A DNA stretch of 64,000 bases from NCBI GenBank assembly GCA_037074705.1, contig CM073592.1, positions 50,390,129 through 50,454,128 on the forward strand. The letters run 5' to 3'. The DNA comes from Zhengitettix transpicula. Its lineage: Eukaryota > Arthropoda > Insecta > Orthoptera > Tetrigidae. Shown piece after piece: positions 59,846 through 64,000 of this stretch; position 1 is the first letter of the stretch, and the number at the start of each line of letters is the position of its first letter. Both the position numbers and the translations under genes were made by a program. Under the pieces are notes generated by a model, which made no database searches, was not told the origin of the DNA, and was given only the letters and a program-made list of their open reading frames with translations.

Positions 59846-62800
59846 AGTTTCATTAAAAGCTTTGGTTTTTTTTAATTTGTACAGAAACTAAATTAAAATC
59901 TAAATTGACATTAAATTTTTTTGTTGCATTTAAAAAAAATTTTAATTCAATGATACATCCTGTAAATTCCACTTTCCTATTAAATAGTATATTTCATTAA
60001 ATTGAATATTACGTAACTTGGCGCCGCATCGTGTTGGCATTTTGTATTAATATAAACGGTCTATTACAATATATATATATATATAAATAGGCGAAGTTAA
60101 CCAATAGCATTCAAGCTCTAATGACTTATTTATTTTTAAAAACATTTTTATATAAAAAATATACGTGAATAACTCCAGGCTATACGTTCATTAATTTTAA
60201 ACAATCTCTGTTAGGGCATTCACCATCACTCCATTTTTTTGTCACTTCATTCAAAAGTTTGATTGGTGTATACGAAAGAAAATTGCGAATAATAAACATT
60301 ACACGATTATATTTCAACGAAAACCACAAGTGAATTTTTTTAAATGTTACTCCTGCAATTTGAAACCGATTAATTGAAACGAAAAATACGACGAAATACA
60401 GGCTGCATTTATTTTCATCTCACAAGTTCGACCACGTGTTAATGCATTCTCCGTTATATCAGTATGGCAATGCTATTCTTAAAATATTAATACTTGCATT
60501 TACATGAAACAGGTAATCAAGCAAAGTTGTTAATCATTACTCTATAATTATCCTCGAAACAAGTATACCGAATTTATATTTTAAGTCTGTCTACAATTAT
60601 TCCAATTAAGGGTGGTTTTATAATCCTTTCACAACGATTACGGGAGAAACTATGACACTGCAAAGAAATCTTACTATGCAAAGGCGGACAAAAAATTCAG
60701 CCAGTTTGAGATTAAAACGAGTTTTAAAAAAATCTGTAATATTAAGTATCAGATCAATCCAATGTAATATTTTAAGACTAAATTGTGTTTAGTTATTCAA
60801 CACATTTCATCGAGCTCGAGCTTTACATTTACCTTCTTTCATAAAATTTAATTTCTCATGGAAAAAAATCAGGTCTGTCTCCTACTAATATTAATTAAAT
60901 TTATATTAATTATATTTATATTAATTATATTAGTCCTAGGTTTAGGAAATAAGATTTAATTTCATCAAATTACAAACGCTTACTAGAATCCATGTTAACA
61001 TAATAAAACAGATTTACTGTAACTAAGAAAACTGTATAACATTTACAATTATTAGTATTAATAAAAATAAAATTTAATAACTACGACGGAACACTGAAAA
61101 CTCACTCAACATTACTTAGTTACATAAAACTAAACTACTAAATGAGCGCAGTGACGTCGAGGCCACTTAAAAATAACAATGTGCTTGTATAGTGGAAAAA
61201 TAAACGTAAAGCTCACAACAGGAAATAATTGCCATCTAGATACAGTGAAACTGGTGTTTACAGTAGTACCGTATATGTGAAAAAAATATATTTGGATTCC
61301 TAATAATAACAGACACTAAATGCAGATTTTATTTGAAACGCTGCAAAACGCTCTTCAGCCTCTTCAGCTACTCAAACTAAGCTAAATGAAATATAAGGAC
61401 TCTTAACATTTTCTGCAGGACTATGAAAATTTCAACACTAAAGCATATAAAAATATGTAGTATTAAGAAATGAGAATGGCGCAACGAATGTAACTGTTAT
61501 ACTTTACTGGATTGATAAACTATTTTTTTTAACTAATCCTTCACGATAAAGCATTGTTTATTATTTGTGATTAACAATAAGAATTGCAGTGACTACACAT
61601 GGAATAATAAAAATTTATTTATAACTAATTCAGATGTCCTTAGTATTAACACCATAAATAAAGAAAACTTTCATATAGAATATAAGTAACTATCAGTTCC
61701 ACAGAAGAGGGGAACAACGAAGTTCAACATTAATCAGTTGAGAAATTAACGAAACAAATTAAAAAATTTACTCGCCACATTTTTGCTTAGTCTCTCCTAT
61801 TCTATAAAAGGATTTGTAGATATGTAAAAATGTAATTATTAGTTTATTACAATAACCAAATGTTAATAGAACGAACTATTAGATTAATATCATATTAATA
61901 CTCTATTAAATAATGCTGTTTTCTGACCAATACCAGAGAATATTTTTATTTATTTACGACAACGTTTCGGTGCGTGTTCATACCTTCCTCAGGTCTCTCC
62001 TGCAGAGAAATTGAACAAAGAAATTTGTTGAGAAATTGAACTTATAAGTGTTTAAAATACGCTATTAAGATTTATGTAAAACATAGATTCATTCCCTATC
62101 CTGGATAGCTTCATTTAAGGATCCACAGAATATGATCGTTATTTCATTGAAGATAAAAAGTCTGGAGCTGCGTCACGATAGTACATTCACGAGAATGTCG
62201 GACGATGAATATATTTAACTTGTCTACCAACCTTAACAAATTTCTTCCATAGGAAATAATTTTAAGAGATGAGCTGTCAGTAAGGAGCACTTTGCTCCCC
62301 CCATTGGAAACCAAGTGAGGACACGAGAGCTATTTACATTGCTAAGGCTTGGTTATGTCAGGCTCGTACGTTGTGTGACGACCTTGGCTACGTCCTTATA
62401 GGCAAAAGGAACGCAATCTGTACGTAGCTTCGACTTAGGTCGTGACATGGCTCCAATACCTCCCAGACGGTCTCAAGAATATATTTTAAATTAAGCCGAG
62501 GGGTTGCACGTATAGCGCGTATGACTGTGCCAGAAATGCAGAAAGACGAGTGAGGAGCGCAATACTTTGAACAAATACAAATAAGAATGTGATGGAAGTA
62601 AGGAGCATGAAAGAATCTTTAGTTCTCAACAGTAAATAAATACCGTTAGTGTTTACATATGCATTAAGATCCATTACGCGACCTTAAACTTGGATGCTGT
62701 CATGTCGGAATAAACAGTGCGAAATATTTCGCGCCAAAATAAGTGCGAGTAAAAGCTGATCAAGGTCAGAGAAAAGCATGCGCTCAATCACGCACACTTT

Positions 62801-64000
62801 ACAAACGATAACAACCGTTACACAGCACACGAGCTATCCACGAAATGATGTTCTTCAACCATTTGGAATTCTTGTAAAAAAAATGCATCCACTACACACC
62901 GTTTGCGTAAGAATTTTGTGAAGATTAAAGAGAAACTTTGTTCCTGAAAAATAAGTTCCCAAGCATAAATCATTAAAACGGAACTAAGGGTATAATGTAG
63001 TGCTCAAATCGGGCAAGCCTTCAAGCCACTTAAAGATAAAGGAATCCCCCACTGATTGGTTGCCTTCAACAAACTTCCTATGAAACTTTGTCAGTCAGCT
63101 CTCCTTATATTTCAGCCTCGTAATTGGTGGAATACGTTTGTCTCTTCCCTGGTCAGTGGACTGTGACATCTTTCTTATCTATCATTCACTGATCAATTCA
63201 GACTTTTTAAAGTAAGTCGTCAAAAGAACTATTTACAAACACATAATTTTCAAATCATTCAATGAATTTGCCCGGGTAATAGATGAAGATTGTAAGGCAA
63301 TGAACAATGTCACTAATTTGGATATTTGCCCATTTATTTTTAATTATTTTCATATTTAAATAAAGATTTTATTAACATTATGAATATTATCGGTTAGGCA
63401 GAGGGCAATAACATTTTGGGCTCGGCGTCACAACATCCTTACTATGTGTACATTCAGTTTAATTACTGAATTTTTCGATGTCGGGAAATTAGAAATTATC
63501 TGATTAGCAGTTTCCTCAAAATCGTCTGAAGCCTGATTAAGAGACGAGGACAAGAAGAAAGGGACTGATTGGTTTTTGAGCGAGTAGGGTCACGCCTGGC
63601 GATGGTGGCCATGGACAGTGAACCGCCAGATTCTGTTATGAAAACATTGCAGCTGTAGTGAATATTATGAAATTCAAATACCAAAAGTCTTAGTTTGAAA
63701 ACCGAAGTTACAAAAACTCAAGACTGTAGCCCTCTACGTCATAATTCACACGGGGGGCGAACTATTCCATCCTGTTCGCGACGTAATCCGAACCGGAAAA
63801 CGGCTCGTTGCTTTCGCGAGCTCAACGTCGGTTTTCTTAGGGACGGCAAAGTCCAGATATCTACAAGTTATAAACTGTAAGCTATAAAAGTCATATCAAT
63901 TTTCCGTTTCGAATTAGTACAATGACGAGGGAGGTCACAAATATAATAATAAATTTGAAGACTGAAATGTAATATTTTTTGAGAAAATTAAAGTTTTAAC
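59846..64000. other. AT-rich non-coding DNA
   Basis: No gene or large element identified. Small features: (TA)n at 60069-60085, a TTATATTAAT near-tandem at 60888-60935 and a hammerhead-like motif at 61962-61993. The frames at 62486-62674 and 63496-63880 have no known domain. Confidence 0.5.
61962..61993 (-). ncRNA. Hammerhead-like core with both boxes intact
   Basis: Minus strand: CTGAGGA (position 7 free), an extra A, then GGTATG...CGCACC able to form a 6-bp helix with one mismatch, then GAAACGTTGTC. The GTTGT can form a two-pair helix III and leaves the canonical GTC cleavage triplet. Helix I pairing beyond two bases is not evident, so self-cleavage is unlikely unless a longer partner exists. 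Confidence 0.4.

Overview
The window looks like non-genic nuclear DNA from a large, AT-rich animal genome, most likely an insect. The longest non-repetitive open frames are only about 100-140 codons and lie on both strands without splice logic. Microsatellites are abundant. All recognisable protein homology belongs to decayed transposons: LINE reverse transcriptase and PIF/Harbinger transposase with its MADF partner. I found no host protein-coding gene, rRNA, tRNA, CRISPR array, operon or prokaryotic signal that I can support. A polyneopteran such as a cockroach or termite is my guess from the style of the repeats; the window does not prove it.

Layout. 1-10.8 kb: AT-rich DNA with TA runs (1657, 5985, 7920), a G-quadruplex-type tract (2793), an 18-bp-arm palindrome (6073-6120) and two decayed hammerhead-like motifs. 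10.8-11.5 kb: a 29-bp minisatellite of 18 units with a decayed tail. 12.85-14.1 kb: a dead LINE. 14.9-15.3 kb: first copy of a dispersed repeat ('S'). 18.6-19.4 and 24.1-24.7 kb: two copies of a larger dispersed repeat ('R'). 20.1-20.5 kb: an inverted-repeat element with hammerhead-like cores in both arms. 34.3-35.3 kb: a nearly complete but dead PIF/Harbinger transposon. 35.7-36.2 kb: a minus-strand jockey-like LINE tail. 37.1-43.3 kb: four copies of a ~170-bp inverted-repeat element ('A') carrying a hammerhead-like core, plus the second S copy. 45.8-47.0 kb: a second dead LINE. 50.0-50.6 kb: third R copy. 51.9-52.6 kb: a near-perfect 15-bp minisatellite of about 45 units. 53.1-54.1 kb: a fifth A copy and a further palindromic hammerhead-bearing cluster. 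57.4-57.9 kb: a tandem-dimer repeat. 59.5-59.85 kb: fourth R copy. The rest is featureless AT-rich sequence.

There are no cooperating host genes to describe. The unifying theme is repeat biology. At least a dozen places show the pattern CTGANGA, then a hairpin, then GAAAC, which is the catalytic core order of hammerhead ribozymes. These motifs sit preferentially inside short inverted-repeat elements present in several copies. That matches the known association of minimal hammerheads with Penelope-like and retrozyme retroelements, but no protein-coding partner for them is visible here.
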